This document shows positions 35,488 through 43,615 of a stretch of 64,000 nt of DNA, one piece after another. Position 1 is the first letter of the stretch; each line of letters starts with the position of its first letter. Where the stretch lies: contig OZ260100.1 of assembly GCA_965284565.1 (NCBI GenBank), forward strand, positions 2,604,001 through 2,668,000, in the 5' to 3' direction. Below the pieces are notes generated by a model. It was given only the letters and a program-made list of their open reading frames with translations, searched no databases and was not told the origin of the DNA. Source of the DNA: BRH-c54 sp965284565. Lineage in GTDB: Bacteria; Bacteroidota; Bacteroidia; Flavobacteriales_E; Vicingaceae. A program made the position numbers and the translations under genes.

Positions 35488-36558
35488 TTATCCTTCTGTT
35501 ATCTTAAAAACAGATGTTTTAATTCTTTTGGTGTTAATGCTTCCTACTTTTTCTTCTAAAACCAAAGCATTGGCTTTATCCTCTTCAAAAACAGTTTTAA
35601 TATCTTTAATTACACCAAAGGGAATATTGGCTTTATGGAATTTTTCCTGAAAAGAGGACAAAAAAATTTGGTTAAAATAGTTTTTTAGTAAATCATCTAA
35701 CACACTTCTGTTCTCTACTCTTTTAGCGTTGCTTAAGAACCTTTCTTCCTTAATCAATATTGTTGCTCCAATAATAGTCAACATATGGTTAAACTGCTTA
35801 TCAGTGCCAATTGCCAACACTATCCATTTACCATCTTTGGTTTGGTAAGTTTCTCCATAAGGAGCAATGTTAGGATGCAAAGAACCTAACAACTTTGAAT
35901 TATCGTTGTTCATTAACCAGTTAGTTGCTTGGTTTTTTAAGGAAGCTAGTGCTGCATCATACAAAGCAACTTGTACATAAGCTCCTTTTCCGCTTTGTGC
36001 TTTGTTGAGTAAGGCTACTAAAATTCCTTCTTTTAACTGATGAGCAGCCAACACATCTATCATAGCTACAGGCATTTTTAAAGGTCCTGAACTTGTTGTG
36101 CCATTCATTGCCATAAAACCTGTCTCGGCTTGTAACACCACATCATATGCTACTCTGTTATCATCCTCTCCAAAACCATTTATTTCTCCATAAATAATGG
36201 TAGGGTTGATTTTTTTAATGGAATGATAATCTAAAGAAAATTTTTCCGCATCACCGGGTTTAAAATTAGCAATTACAATGGCTGCATCTTTCAGTAAGTC
36301 TGAAGCTTGTTTTTTATCACTAGCTTGTTTTAAATCTAAAAAAAGATGTTCTTTATTCCAATTTACTGATGAAAAATAAGCAGAGATATTCTCTTGGTTG
36401 CTTTTTTCTGAAGCTATTCTCCATTGTCGGGTTACATCTCCGTTGGTAGTTTTGTTTTCTATCTTAATCACTTTTGCTCCCATTTCGGCAAAAAACATCC
36501 CTACATCTGGTCCAGCCAAAACACTTGCTAACTCAATAACAACTAAATCTTTAAGCAT
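35488..36558 (-). CDS. CaiB/BaiF family CoA-transferase, 356 aa
   Basis: A family III CoA-transferase or alpha-methylacyl-CoA racemase-like enzyme. The N-terminal CoA-binding part shows VIELASVLAGPDVGMFFAEM and GAKVIKIEN. The usual catalytic Asp lies in PVAMIDVLAAHQLKEG (about residue 168), and DGKWIVLAIGTDKQFNHML and ANIPFGVIKDIKTVFED follow. At 356 residues it is slightly shorter than the usual 380-400. It transfers CoA between carboxylic acids or racemises a 2-methylacyl-CoA; the substrate is not evident. It starts 4 bases after the methyltransferase gene and forms an operon with it. Confidence 0.88.
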   Translation of the reverse strand: MLKDLVVIELASVLAGPDVGMFFAEMGAKVIKIENKTTNGDVTRQWRIASEKSNQENISAYFSSVNWNKEHLFLDLKQASDKKQASDLLKDAAIVIANFKPGDAEKFSLDYHSIKKINPTIIYGEINGFGEDDNRVAYDVVLQAETGFMAMNGTTSSGPLKMPVAMIDVLAAHQLKEGILVALLNKAQSGKGAYVQVALYDAALASLKNQATNWLMNNDNSKLLGSLHPNIAPYGETYQTKDGKWIVLAIGTDKQFNHMLTIIGATILIKEERFLSNAKRVENRSVLDDLLKNYFNQIFLSSFQEKFHKANIPFGVIKDIKTVFEEDKANALVLEEKVGSINTKRIKTSVFKITEG

Positions 36559-36562
36559 CAGC

Positions 36563-37153
36563 TTATTTTTTTATCATTTTTATAAAAAATTCTCTTCCTG
36601 CTCTAGGTGGTATAGAGTTCGTTGCTGTTTCCATAATAGCCACATTAAAATACGGAGAAAAACAGCTTAAATATTCCTCTTTATTGCCTCCAAATGGCGG
36701 ATGGTCTGTATTTAAAACATCATCAAACAATAAGCCTACTAATTTTCCTTTAGGTTTTAATATTTCGGCTGTATGTTGAGCATATTTTGCTCTTAAACTG
36801 GGATGTAACGCACAAAAAAAAGTTTGTTCCACCATTAAATCGTAAGCACCTTTGTGTTTAAAAAAATCTTCACAAATTAAATGATGCTCTGGAAAAGTAG
36901 GAACACGTTGCTTAAATTGCTGTAGCGCATGTTTAGAAAAATCTAACACTACTACATTTTTAAATCCTAATTGATTCAGGTATTCAGCCTCATAAGCATT
37001 TCCACATCCCGGAATAAGGATTTTCATTTCCTTATCTGTAAGCTGATCAAAATAAGCTTTAAGTGGTGTGGAAATATGACCTATATCCCAACCGGTTTCG
37101 CATTTTTCATATTTTGTATTCCAAAAATGTTCTGATAACGCTTGTTCCATCAT
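36563..37153 (-). CDS. Thiopurine methyltransferase-like (TPMT family) SAM methyltransferase, 196 aa
   Basis: A class I SAM-dependent methyltransferase of the TPMT family. The signature W-x2-KYEKCETGWDIG and STPLKAYFDQL precede motif I ILIPGCGNAYEAEYL, motif post-I VVVLDFSKHALQQF, the QTFFCALHPSLR block and GKLVGLLFDD. The family methylates sulfur or halide nucleophiles and is used for detoxification; the native substrate is unclear. The start codon overlaps the stop of the upstream repeat-protein gene by one base (TAATG), and the CoA-transferase gene follows after 4 bases. Confidence 0.9.
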   Translation of the reverse strand: MMEQALSEHFWNTKYEKCETGWDIGHISTPLKAYFDQLTDKEMKILIPGCGNAYEAEYLNQLGFKNVVVLDFSKHALQQFKQRVPTFPEHHLICEDFFKHKGAYDLMVEQTFFCALHPSLRAKYAQHTAEILKPKGKLVGLLFDDVLNTDHPPFGGNKEEYLSCFSPYFNVAIMETATNSIPPRAGREFFIKMIKK

Positions 37154-40100
37154 TAAGGTTTTTTAATGCCCGATTTTTTTATACCAGGCTTTTTTGTTGA
37201 TTCTTTTATCTTTACTGATGAAGATGGACATGGTCCTTGTGTATCACCATGAGCTTGATGAGCAGACCATGCTGAGGTAGGTATTTCTATGGTTTGAGGG
37301 TTTCCTGTATTTCCCGGTGGATAGTGACAGATAGTAATTTTCTCATTTCCTCCAGAATTTCCAGAACCACCATTGTTTCCACCTGAATTATTTGAGCTAC
37401 CGCCATTTCCTGTTGAAGGAGTACAAGCTCCCTGTGTATCTCCATGAGCTTGGTGAGCAGGCCATGCCGATGCGGGAATCTCTATGGTTTGAGGGTTTCC
37501 TGTATTTCCTGGTGGGTAATGACAGATAGTGATTTTATTATTTCCTCCTCTTGGATTACCTAAGTTTCCTCCTGAACCACCTGGCGTTCCTCCTGGATTA
37601 CCCCCCGTTGTAGGTGAACAAGCTCCTTGTGTATCTCCATGGGCTTGATGAGCAGGCCATGCCGATGGAGGAATTTCTATAGTTTGAGGATTGCTTGTAT
37701 TTCCTGGTGGGTAATGACAAATAGTGATTTTTTCTTCATTTCCACCAGAACCACCTGTTCCTCCTGTATTCCCACCATTATTTTGTGTATTACAAGCCCC
37801 TGTAATATCACCATGTGCTAAATGTATTCTTACTTCTGAAGCAGTAACTTGGATGGTCTGATAAGCTCCTGTAGGATCTTTATGACAAATAGCTATTAAA
37901 TCTGGTGTGCCTGAGTTATTTTCATCTTTAGGACATAATCCTTTAGTATCACCATGAGCTTGATGTGTCGCCCATTGAGATTCTTTAATAATCATTTGCT
38001 CTTTTTTACCTGTAGCTGTATTATGATGACAAATTTGTATATCATTATCTACCACTACCGGACAAGCTCCCTGTGTATCTCCATGAGCTTGGTGTGCTGC
38101 CCATTCGGTTGCAGGGATTTGTATGGTTTGTGGTGTTCCTCCTCCCACAGGTTTATGGCAAATGGTTATCATCGGTATTTCAACTCTTGGACAAGCTCCC
38201 TTAGTATCACCATGGTTAAAATGTTCTACCCATCTAAACTCCGGAATAGTAATAGTTGATTTTTTACCCGTTGCATCTTTATGGCATATCGTTAATGTTG
38301 GCTCTACTGCAGGGCAAGCTCCTAAAACGTCTCCATGTGCTTGGTGTATCGCCCATTCTGTTTCAGGGATTTCCAATGTTTGACGTTTGTCACCTGTTGT
38401 TGGGACATGGCAAATGGTAATTTTCTTAACTTTTGGACAAACTCCCATAAAATCGCCATGTGCTTGATGTGTTGCCCACTCAGTTGCAGGAATTTGTATT
38501 GTAGTAGTATTTCCTGTTAATACATCTTTATGGCAAATGCTAATTAAAGTAGGGTTTTCATTTGGTAAATTATCTTTAGGACACAACCCTTTGGTATCTC
38601 CATGAGCTTGATGTGCAGGCCACTCAGATTCTTTAATAATCATTTCCTGTTTTTTACCTGTAGTTGTATTATAATGACAAATTTGTATGTCATTATCAAC
38701 TACAACTGAACAAGCTCCTTGTGTATCTCCATGAGCTTGGTGCATTGCCCAATCGGTTGCAGGAATCTGTATGGTTTGTGGTATTCTAGAACCAGCAGGA
38801 TAGTGACAGATGGTCATCATCGGTATTTCAACTCTAGGGCATTCTCCTTTGCTATCTCCATGGTTAAAATGTTCTACCCATCTAAATTCAGGAATAGACA
38901 TGGTAACTTTATTTCCTGAGGCTTCTTTGTGACAAATGGTTATCGTAGGCTCTACTGTAGGACAAGCTCCTAAAACATCACCATGAGCTTGATGTGTTGC
39001 CCATTCAGTTTCTGGAATAGTTAGGGTCTGACGTTTATCTCCTGTTGCCGGAACATGGCAAATGGTAATTTGTTTAACGGTATAACAAGGTCCTTTTCTT
39101 GCTCCCTGACTTTGATAACTTGGCCATTGAGTTTCTTCAATTTCAAATGATTGGTTATTCAAACAAATAGTAATCATTGATTTTGCAATAGGAACACAAG
39201 CTCCCATTTTATCTCCATGAGACTTATGTATTAACCATTGTGATTCTGGTATTTGTATTGTTTCTACATCTCCTTCTCGACTAGAAACCTGATGACAAAT
39301 AGTTATCATTTTCTCATTTTCAGCACAAGCTCCTTTAGTGTCACCATGAGCTTTATGCATTGCCCAATCTGACGATTTTATGTTTATGGTTTCTCTACTT
39401 CCTGTTGGTGTTTTATGACAAATAGTAATAGTACTTTCTTCATTACAAGTTAATGAGAACTCTTTTGTAGTTGTTTCTGCTAGTTTTTTAGCTACAATTT
39501 TAAAATTATTTGTGCCATTAGCTAACTGAACAGTAGCTTTTAACTCATTATTTGTAAAACTATAATTTTGAGTAGCAACCAAATTGTTGTTATGATAAAA
39601 AGTAACATCCTGGGCTTTTATATCAGGAGTGATTTTAGCGACAACAGTTACCTTACAATTTGGCGAAATAAATGTAGTAGCTATTGGTTGAGATAAAATA
39701 ATTACAGGTTTTATAGGTTGGGTATAAGGCGTGGTGGTAGGGGTAGTAGTATGAGTTGGTGTCGGAGTAGTTGTGGGTGTATAAGTACTTTCTCCTTGGT
39801 GATGTTTTATAATACTAAAATGTAATCCTAAAGAAGTATAGTGGTAAATATCCTGAATAAAAAATGGAGCATTATTTTTTGTTGCTTGACCATCAAAATA
39901 GTCTGTTTGTGGTAAAGAAATTTTATGTTCTAGAGCGAAATCAACTCCTGGAGCAATTCTAAAGCCTAACCCAATTCCAACAGTAGGTGTAAATACAACT
40001 CTTGAATAATTTCTATTATCTAAGTCTGTTTCATAACTATCGTCTAATAAATCCCTTAATTGCTTTCTAACATCTGATTTACTTCCGTCATAATTGATAG

Positions 40101-40617
40101 TAGAATAATCATATTGATTTCCAAATTCATCTAATTGATTGGTTTTAACAACATAGTCCGTTCCTCCAGCTCCAGCAAATAAATAAAAAAGAATTCCTGT
40201 ATTTTCATACAGTTTATTCCATCTTAACATGGCTTCTAAAGAAAGTTCTTCAAACTCTGTATTATTGTTTTGAAAGAACAATTCTTTTGAATAGTCAACT
40301 CCTGAACTTCCAAAGCCATTTAATGCATAATTAGAAATAAAACTTTCGTGAGGCTGATACCCCAACCCAAATGTTTCTGATTTTAAATACCTTCCTCTTA
40401 AAGAGAATCCAAAAAACCTGTACTTTTTATTGTAAAGTCTATATTCTAATGTCGCTCCATAACCAAATCCAAATAGTTTATTACTAATATCTGCTTTTTG
40501 GTAAGCCCCACCAATATTTCCGCCTAAAGTCCATCTACCAATATCATAAGTTGTATGTTGAGCATTTGCTGAAAGAGTAATTACAATAAACGCAATAAAA
40601 AAGTAAAGTTTTTTCAT
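37153..40617 (-). CDS. Barrel-anchored protein with 16 tandem Cys/His (ICH...HQAHGD...GxC) repeats, 1154 aa
   Basis: Order: signal peptide (1-~19, SANA-QH); an outer-membrane beta-barrel-like domain (~20-275; WTLGGNIGGAYQK, GYGATLEYRLYNKKYRFFGF); a Pro/Thr linker (~278-302); an Ig-like domain (~303-392); then 16 repeats of ~36-65 residues from ~395 to ~1135; and a lysine-rich end. The repeat consensus is TICH, variable loop, TIxIPxxxWxxHQAHGDTxGAC. Unit 3 is degenerate (ICL, QGA). The last three units are nearly identical and joined by Gly/Asn/Ser linkers. No T9SS sorting domain is present. Conserved Cys and His pairs suggest disulfides or metal binding; this is inference. It is the first gene of a three-gene operon with a TPMT-like and a CaiB-like enzyme. 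Confidence 0.85.
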   Translation of the reverse strand: MKKLYFFIAFIVITLSANAQHTTYDIGRWTLGGNIGGAYQKADISNKLFGFGYGATLEYRLYNKKYRFFGFSLRGRYLKSETFGLGYQPHESFISNYALNGFGSSGVDYSKELFFQNNNTEFEELSLEAMLRWNKLYENTGILFYLFAGAGGTDYVVKTNQLDEFGNQYDYSTINYDGSKSDVRKQLRDLLDDSYETDLDNRNYSRVVFTPTVGIGLGFRIAPGVDFALEHKISLPQTDYFDGQATKNNAPFFIQDIYHYTSLGLHFSIIKHHQGESTYTPTTTPTPTHTTTPTTTPYTQPIKPVIILSQPIATTFISPNCKVTVVAKITPDIKAQDVTFYHNNNLVATQNYSFTNNELKATVQLANGTNNFKIVAKKLAETTTKEFSLTCNEESTITICHKTPTGSRETINIKSSDWAMHKAHGDTKGACAENEKMITICHQVSSREGDVETIQIPESQWLIHKSHGDKMGACVPIAKSMITICLNNQSFEIEETQWPSYQSQGARKGPCYTVKQITICHVPATGDKRQTLTIPETEWATHQAHGDVLGACPTVEPTITICHKEASGNKVTMSIPEFRWVEHFNHGDSKGECPRVEIPMMTICHYPAGSRIPQTIQIPATDWAMHQAHGDTQGACSVVVDNDIQICHYNTTTGKKQEMIIKESEWPAHQAHGDTKGLCPKDNLPNENPTLISICHKDVLTGNTTTIQIPATEWATHQAHGDFMGVCPKVKKITICHVPTTGDKRQTLEIPETEWAIHQAHGDVLGACPAVEPTLTICHKDATGKKSTITIPEFRWVEHFNHGDTKGACPRVEIPMITICHKPVGGGTPQTIQIPATEWAAHQAHGDTQGACPVVVDNDIQICHHNTATGKKEQMIIKESQWATHQAHGDTKGLCPKDENNSGTPDLIAICHKDPTGAYQTIQVTASEVRIHLAHGDITGACNTQNNGGNTGGTGGSGGNEEKITICHYPPGNTSNPQTIEIPPSAWPAHQAHGDTQGACSPTTGGNPGGTPGGSGGNLGNPRGGNNKITICHYPPGNTGNPQTIEIPASAWPAHQAHGDTQGACTPSTGNGGSSNNSGGNNGGSGNSGGNEKITICHYPPGNTGNPQTIEIPTSAWSAHQAHGDTQGPCPSSSVKIKESTKKPGIKKSGIKKP
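37215..39435 (-). repeat. Sixteen tandem coding repeats of the ICH/HGD module
   Basis: The repeats fill about 2.2 kb, ~46 codons on average. A five-unit higher-order duplication is visible: units 4-8 match units 9-13 one for one (for example ICHV with DVLGAC, then FRWVEHFNHGD, then a C-terminal VVVDND end). Units 14-16 are a more recent expansion with almost identical sequence. Confidence 0.85.
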
Positions 40618-40849
40618 CTGTATTTTTTTAGTTTTTATAATTCACCGTTAAAAACAATTTCTATTCCAAAAATAGATTTTTGTTAATTTTTCTAAAAACG
40701 AATGTAAAAATACATAGAAGTTATTTAAAGTCTAAATATATGAATGAAAATGAATTATTTTCTTCATAATACTAGGCATTATTAGGAAACATAGTATACC
40801 GATTGTATATTTTGACAAAGCTTATATCTCATAAAGCAATAAAAAATAT

Positions 40850-40857
40850 TAAATTTG
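40850..40857 (+). promoter_or_regulatory. -7 box candidate for ffh
   Basis: TAAATTTG matches TAnnTTTG and lies 32 bases before the ffh ATG, in the divergent gap between the repeat-protein gene and ffh. A -33 box is not clear. Confidence 0.4.
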
Positions 40858-40889
40858 TCGCTTACCATAAAAACACAAATTAGAAAATT

Positions 40890-42224
40890 ATGTTTGATAG
40901 TCTATCGGATAAGTTAGAAAGAGCCTTTAAGGTATTAAAAGGTCAAGGACAAGTTACAGAGATTAATATTGCTGAAACTGTTAAAGAAATAAGACGTGCT
41001 TTGTTAGATGCCGATGTTAGTTACAAAGTAGCAAAGCAATTTACTGACGAAGTTAAAGAAAAAGCTTTAGGAGAAAATGTAATGAACTCATTATCTCCCA
41101 ACCAATTAATGGTTAAAATCACACATGATGCTTTAGTTGAGCTAATGGGTGGTGGTGAAGAAGAAATTAGTTTAAAAGGCAACCCAACGGTTATTTTAAT
41201 TGCTGGTTTACAAGGTTCTGGTAAAACAACTTTTTCAGGAAAATTAGCCAATTATTTAAAAACTAAAAAAGGTAAAACTCCAATGTTAGTTGCTGGCGAT
41301 GTTTACCGCCCTGCTGCGATTGATCAATTACATGTGCTTGGAGAACAGATTGGTGTTGAAGTTTGGTCAGATAAAGAAAATAAAAGTCCTGTTGATATTG
41401 CTAAAAAAGCTATTGCTGAAGCCAAACAAAAAGGATTTAATACTGTAATAATAGATACTGCCGGACGATTAGCTGTTGACCAACAAATGATGAATGAAAT
41501 TGAAGCAGTTAAAAATGCTGTTTCTCCTAATGAAATTTTGTTTGTAGTAGACTCTATGACAGGTCAGGATGCTGTAAACACAGCTAAAGCATTTAACGAT
41601 AAGTTAGATTTTGATGGTGTAGTATTAACCAAACTAGATGGTGACACAAGAGGTGGTGCAGCTTTGTCTATCCGCTCTGTAGTTGACAAACCCATTAAAT
41701 TTGTTGGTACAGGAGAAAAAATGGATGCGTTGGATGTTTTTTATCCATCAAGAATGGCAGACCGTATATTAGGTATGGGTGATGTGGTTAGTTTAGTAGA
41801 AAGAGCCCAAGAACAATATGACGAAAAGAAAGCCAGAGAACTTCAAAAGAAAATTGCTAAAAACCAGTTTGACTTCAACGATTTTATGGACCAAATTGGT
41901 CAGATAAAAAAAATGGGGAACATGAAAGATTTATTAGGTATGGTTCCTGGTTTAGGAAAAATGACTAAAGGTGTTGATATTGATGATGATGCATTTAAAG
42001 GTGTTGAAGCTATTATTCAATCTATGACTCCATTAGAAAGAGCTCAACCTAAATTGCTTAATGGCAATAGAAGAAAACGAATTGCTGAAGGTAGTGGAAC
42101 TTCTATACAAGAAGTGAATAAACTTATTAAACAATTTGAACAAACAGGTAAAATGATGAAAATGATGGGTGATAAAAACAAAATGGCTCAAATGATGAAG
42201 AGTTTGCCCAACATGAAACGATAA
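40890..42224 (+). CDS. ffh: Ffh, signal recognition particle GTPase
   Basis: The 444-residue SRP54 protein has the N domain (1-~88), the G domain with P-loop GLQGSGKTTFSGKLANYL (residues 106-123), GDVYRPAAIDQL, DTAGRLAVDQQMMNE, TKLDGDTRGGAALS and the insertion box, and the methionine-rich M domain (~300-444) ending KMMKMMGDKNKMAQMMKSLP. It binds 4.5S RNA and the signal sequences of membrane proteins and targets ribosomes to FtsY. The M domain is complete, so the gene is intact. folD follows after 18 bases, suggesting co-transcription. Confidence 0.97.
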   Translation: MFDSLSDKLERAFKVLKGQGQVTEINIAETVKEIRRALLDADVSYKVAKQFTDEVKEKALGENVMNSLSPNQLMVKITHDALVELMGGGEEEISLKGNPTVILIAGLQGSGKTTFSGKLANYLKTKKGKTPMLVAGDVYRPAAIDQLHVLGEQIGVEVWSDKENKSPVDIAKKAIAEAKQKGFNTVIIDTAGRLAVDQQMMNEIEAVKNAVSPNEILFVVDSMTGQDAVNTAKAFNDKLDFDGVVLTKLDGDTRGGAALSIRSVVDKPIKFVGTGEKMDALDVFYPSRMADRILGMGDVVSLVERAQEQYDEKKARELQKKIAKNQFDFNDFMDQIGQIKKMGNMKDLLGMVPGLGKMTKGVDIDDDAFKGVEAIIQSMTPLERAQPKLLNGNRRKRIAEGSGTSIQEVNKLIKQFEQTGKMMKMMGDKNKMAQMMKSLPNMKR

Positions 42225-42242
42225 CTAATTAAAAAAGTAAGT

Positions 42243-43121
42243 ATGTCAACCATTATTAGCGGAAAAGAAGTAGCAGATAAAATTAAGTTAGAAATTGCTG
42301 AAGAAGTTTCTAAATTGAAAGATGAAACAGGAAGAACCCCACACTTAGCTGCTGTTTTAGTTGGAAATGATGGTGCTAGTAAAACCTATGTAAATGCAAA
42401 AGTTAAAGCTTGCGAAGTAGTAGGGTTTAGAAGTACTTTAGTAGCATTAGATAAAGATGTTACAGAAGATCAATTATTAAATGAAATAGATAAGCTTAAT
42501 AGTGATGATGATTTAGATGGCTATATTGTTCAATTGCCATTACCCAAGCATATAAATGAACAAAAAATTACTGAAGCCATTAATCCAAGTAAGGATGTAG
42601 ATGGATTTCATCCAACAAGTTTAGGAAAAATGCTATTGGGCTTACCTACTTTTTTACCTGCCACACCTCTTGGTGTTACAGAAATCCTAAAACATCACAA
42701 TATTCCAACAGAAGGAAAACATTGTGTAGTAATAGGTAGAAGTCATATTGTAGGTTCTCCAATGAGTATTTTAATGTCGCAAAATACCTATCCTGGAAAT
42801 TGTACTGTTACTATTACACACAGTAGAACACAAAATTTAAAAGAAATAACACTTCAAGCAGATATATTAATTGTAGCCCTAGGTAAACCTGAATTTGTTA
42901 CTGCTGAAATGGTAAAAGAAGGTGCTACAGTTATAGATGTTGGAATTCACAGAATTGAAGACAGTTCTAAAAAATCAGGTTTTAGGTTAGTTGGTGATGT
43001 AAAATTCGATGAAGTTGCTCCAAAATGCAGCTATATTTCTCCTGTGCCAGGCGGTGTAGGTCCAATGACCATAGTTTCCTTATTGAAAAACACTTTATTA
43101 GCTGCAAAAAATAAAAATTAA
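42243..43121 (+). CDS. folD: FolD, bifunctional methylenetetrahydrofolate dehydrogenase/cyclohydrolase
   Basis: A 292-residue enzyme of normal length. Features are the N-terminal LAAVLVGNDGASKTYVNAK with the catalytic Lys in TYVNAKVKAC, YIVQLPLPKHINEQ, KDVDGFHPTSLGKM, the NADP-binding VVIGRSHIVGSPMSILM, and GDVKFDEVAPKCSYISPVPG with VGPMTIVSLLKNTL. It interconverts methylene-, methenyl- and formyl-THF in one-carbon metabolism. It lies 18 bases behind ffh and probably shares its promoter; a gap of 72 bases separates the acidic protein. Confidence 0.96.
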   Translation: MSTIISGKEVADKIKLEIAEEVSKLKDETGRTPHLAAVLVGNDGASKTYVNAKVKACEVVGFRSTLVALDKDVTEDQLLNEIDKLNSDDDLDGYIVQLPLPKHINEQKITEAINPSKDVDGFHPTSLGKMLLGLPTFLPATPLGVTEILKHHNIPTEGKHCVVIGRSHIVGSPMSILMSQNTYPGNCTVTITHSRTQNLKEITLQADILIVALGKPEFVTAEMVKEGATVIDVGIHRIEDSSKKSGFRLVGDVKFDEVAPKCSYISPVPGGVGPMTIVSLLKNTLLAAKNKN

Positions 43122-43193
43122 TTTTTTTTTATATTTTTATTTTTCAATCAATATATATTAATAATATTGTTGCAATATTTAATGTTTTAGATT

Positions 43194-43544
43194 ATGGCCA
43201 GATCAATAAAAAAATTATCAAGTTTCGATAAAAAAATTCAGAAAGAAATTGTTGAGTTAATAGAAGCTGACGATATTAAAATGGTAGATTTTCCTTACAA
43301 AGGAGAAATTGAAAGAGGTATCATTTGGAAAATAAATGAAGAGGATTCTTATTTAGTTGTTTTAGATAATTTTAAATCAGCCGTTAAATTAGTAGAAACT
43401 GATGATGACGATGAAGACGAAGATGATGATACCCCAGAAGAAGTTGATGATTTTGATGGCATTAATGAGGATGTTGATGTTGAAGAAGACGAAGATGATG
43501 ATTTTGACAAGGAAGAAGATACTGAAGAGGATGAGGAAGATTAG
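43194..43544 (+). CDS. Small protein with strongly acidic C-terminal tail, 116 aa
   Basis: Residues 1-70 form a compact basic-to-neutral domain (MARSIKKLSSFDKKIQKEIV, FPYKGEIERGIIWKINEED, YLVVLDNFKSAVKLV). Residues ~71-116 are almost only Asp and Glu. I do not recognise a named family; comparable acidic-tailed small proteins are common in Bacteroidota. Acidic tails often occur in proteins that bind basic partners or nucleic-acid machinery, but no function can be claimed. The gene lies 72 bases after folD and ends at a strong bidirectional terminator. Confidence 0.7.
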   Translation: MARSIKKLSSFDKKIQKEIVELIEADDIKMVDFPYKGEIERGIIWKINEEDSYLVVLDNFKSAVKLVETDDDDEDEDDDTPEEVDDFDGINEDVDVEEDEDDDFDKEEDTEEDEED

Positions 43545-43570
43545 TTTTCGCGCTTAAATTAAAAGTATAT

Positions 43571-43601
43571 AAAACCTAATAGATTTCCTATTAGGTTTTT
43601 T
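43571..43601. terminator. Bidirectional terminator between convergent genes
   Basis: AAAACCTAATAG (43571-43582) and CTATTAGGTTTT (43588-43599) form a 12-bp stem with a 5-base loop and A/T tracts on both sides. It lies between the acidic protein gene and the FemAB-like gene. Confidence 0.88.
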
Positions 43602-43615
43602 GTTTTATGATTACC

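Noticed and set aside
37627..38919. Plus-strand ORFs rich in Cys, Met and Ser opposite the Cys/His repeat gene
   Set aside because: They are shadows of the tandem repeats and have no independent support.
37153..40617. T9SS sorting domain at the end of the Cys/His repeat protein
   Set aside because: The C-terminus is a lysine-rich tail without the PNP or GVY-type motifs, so T9SS export is not supported.
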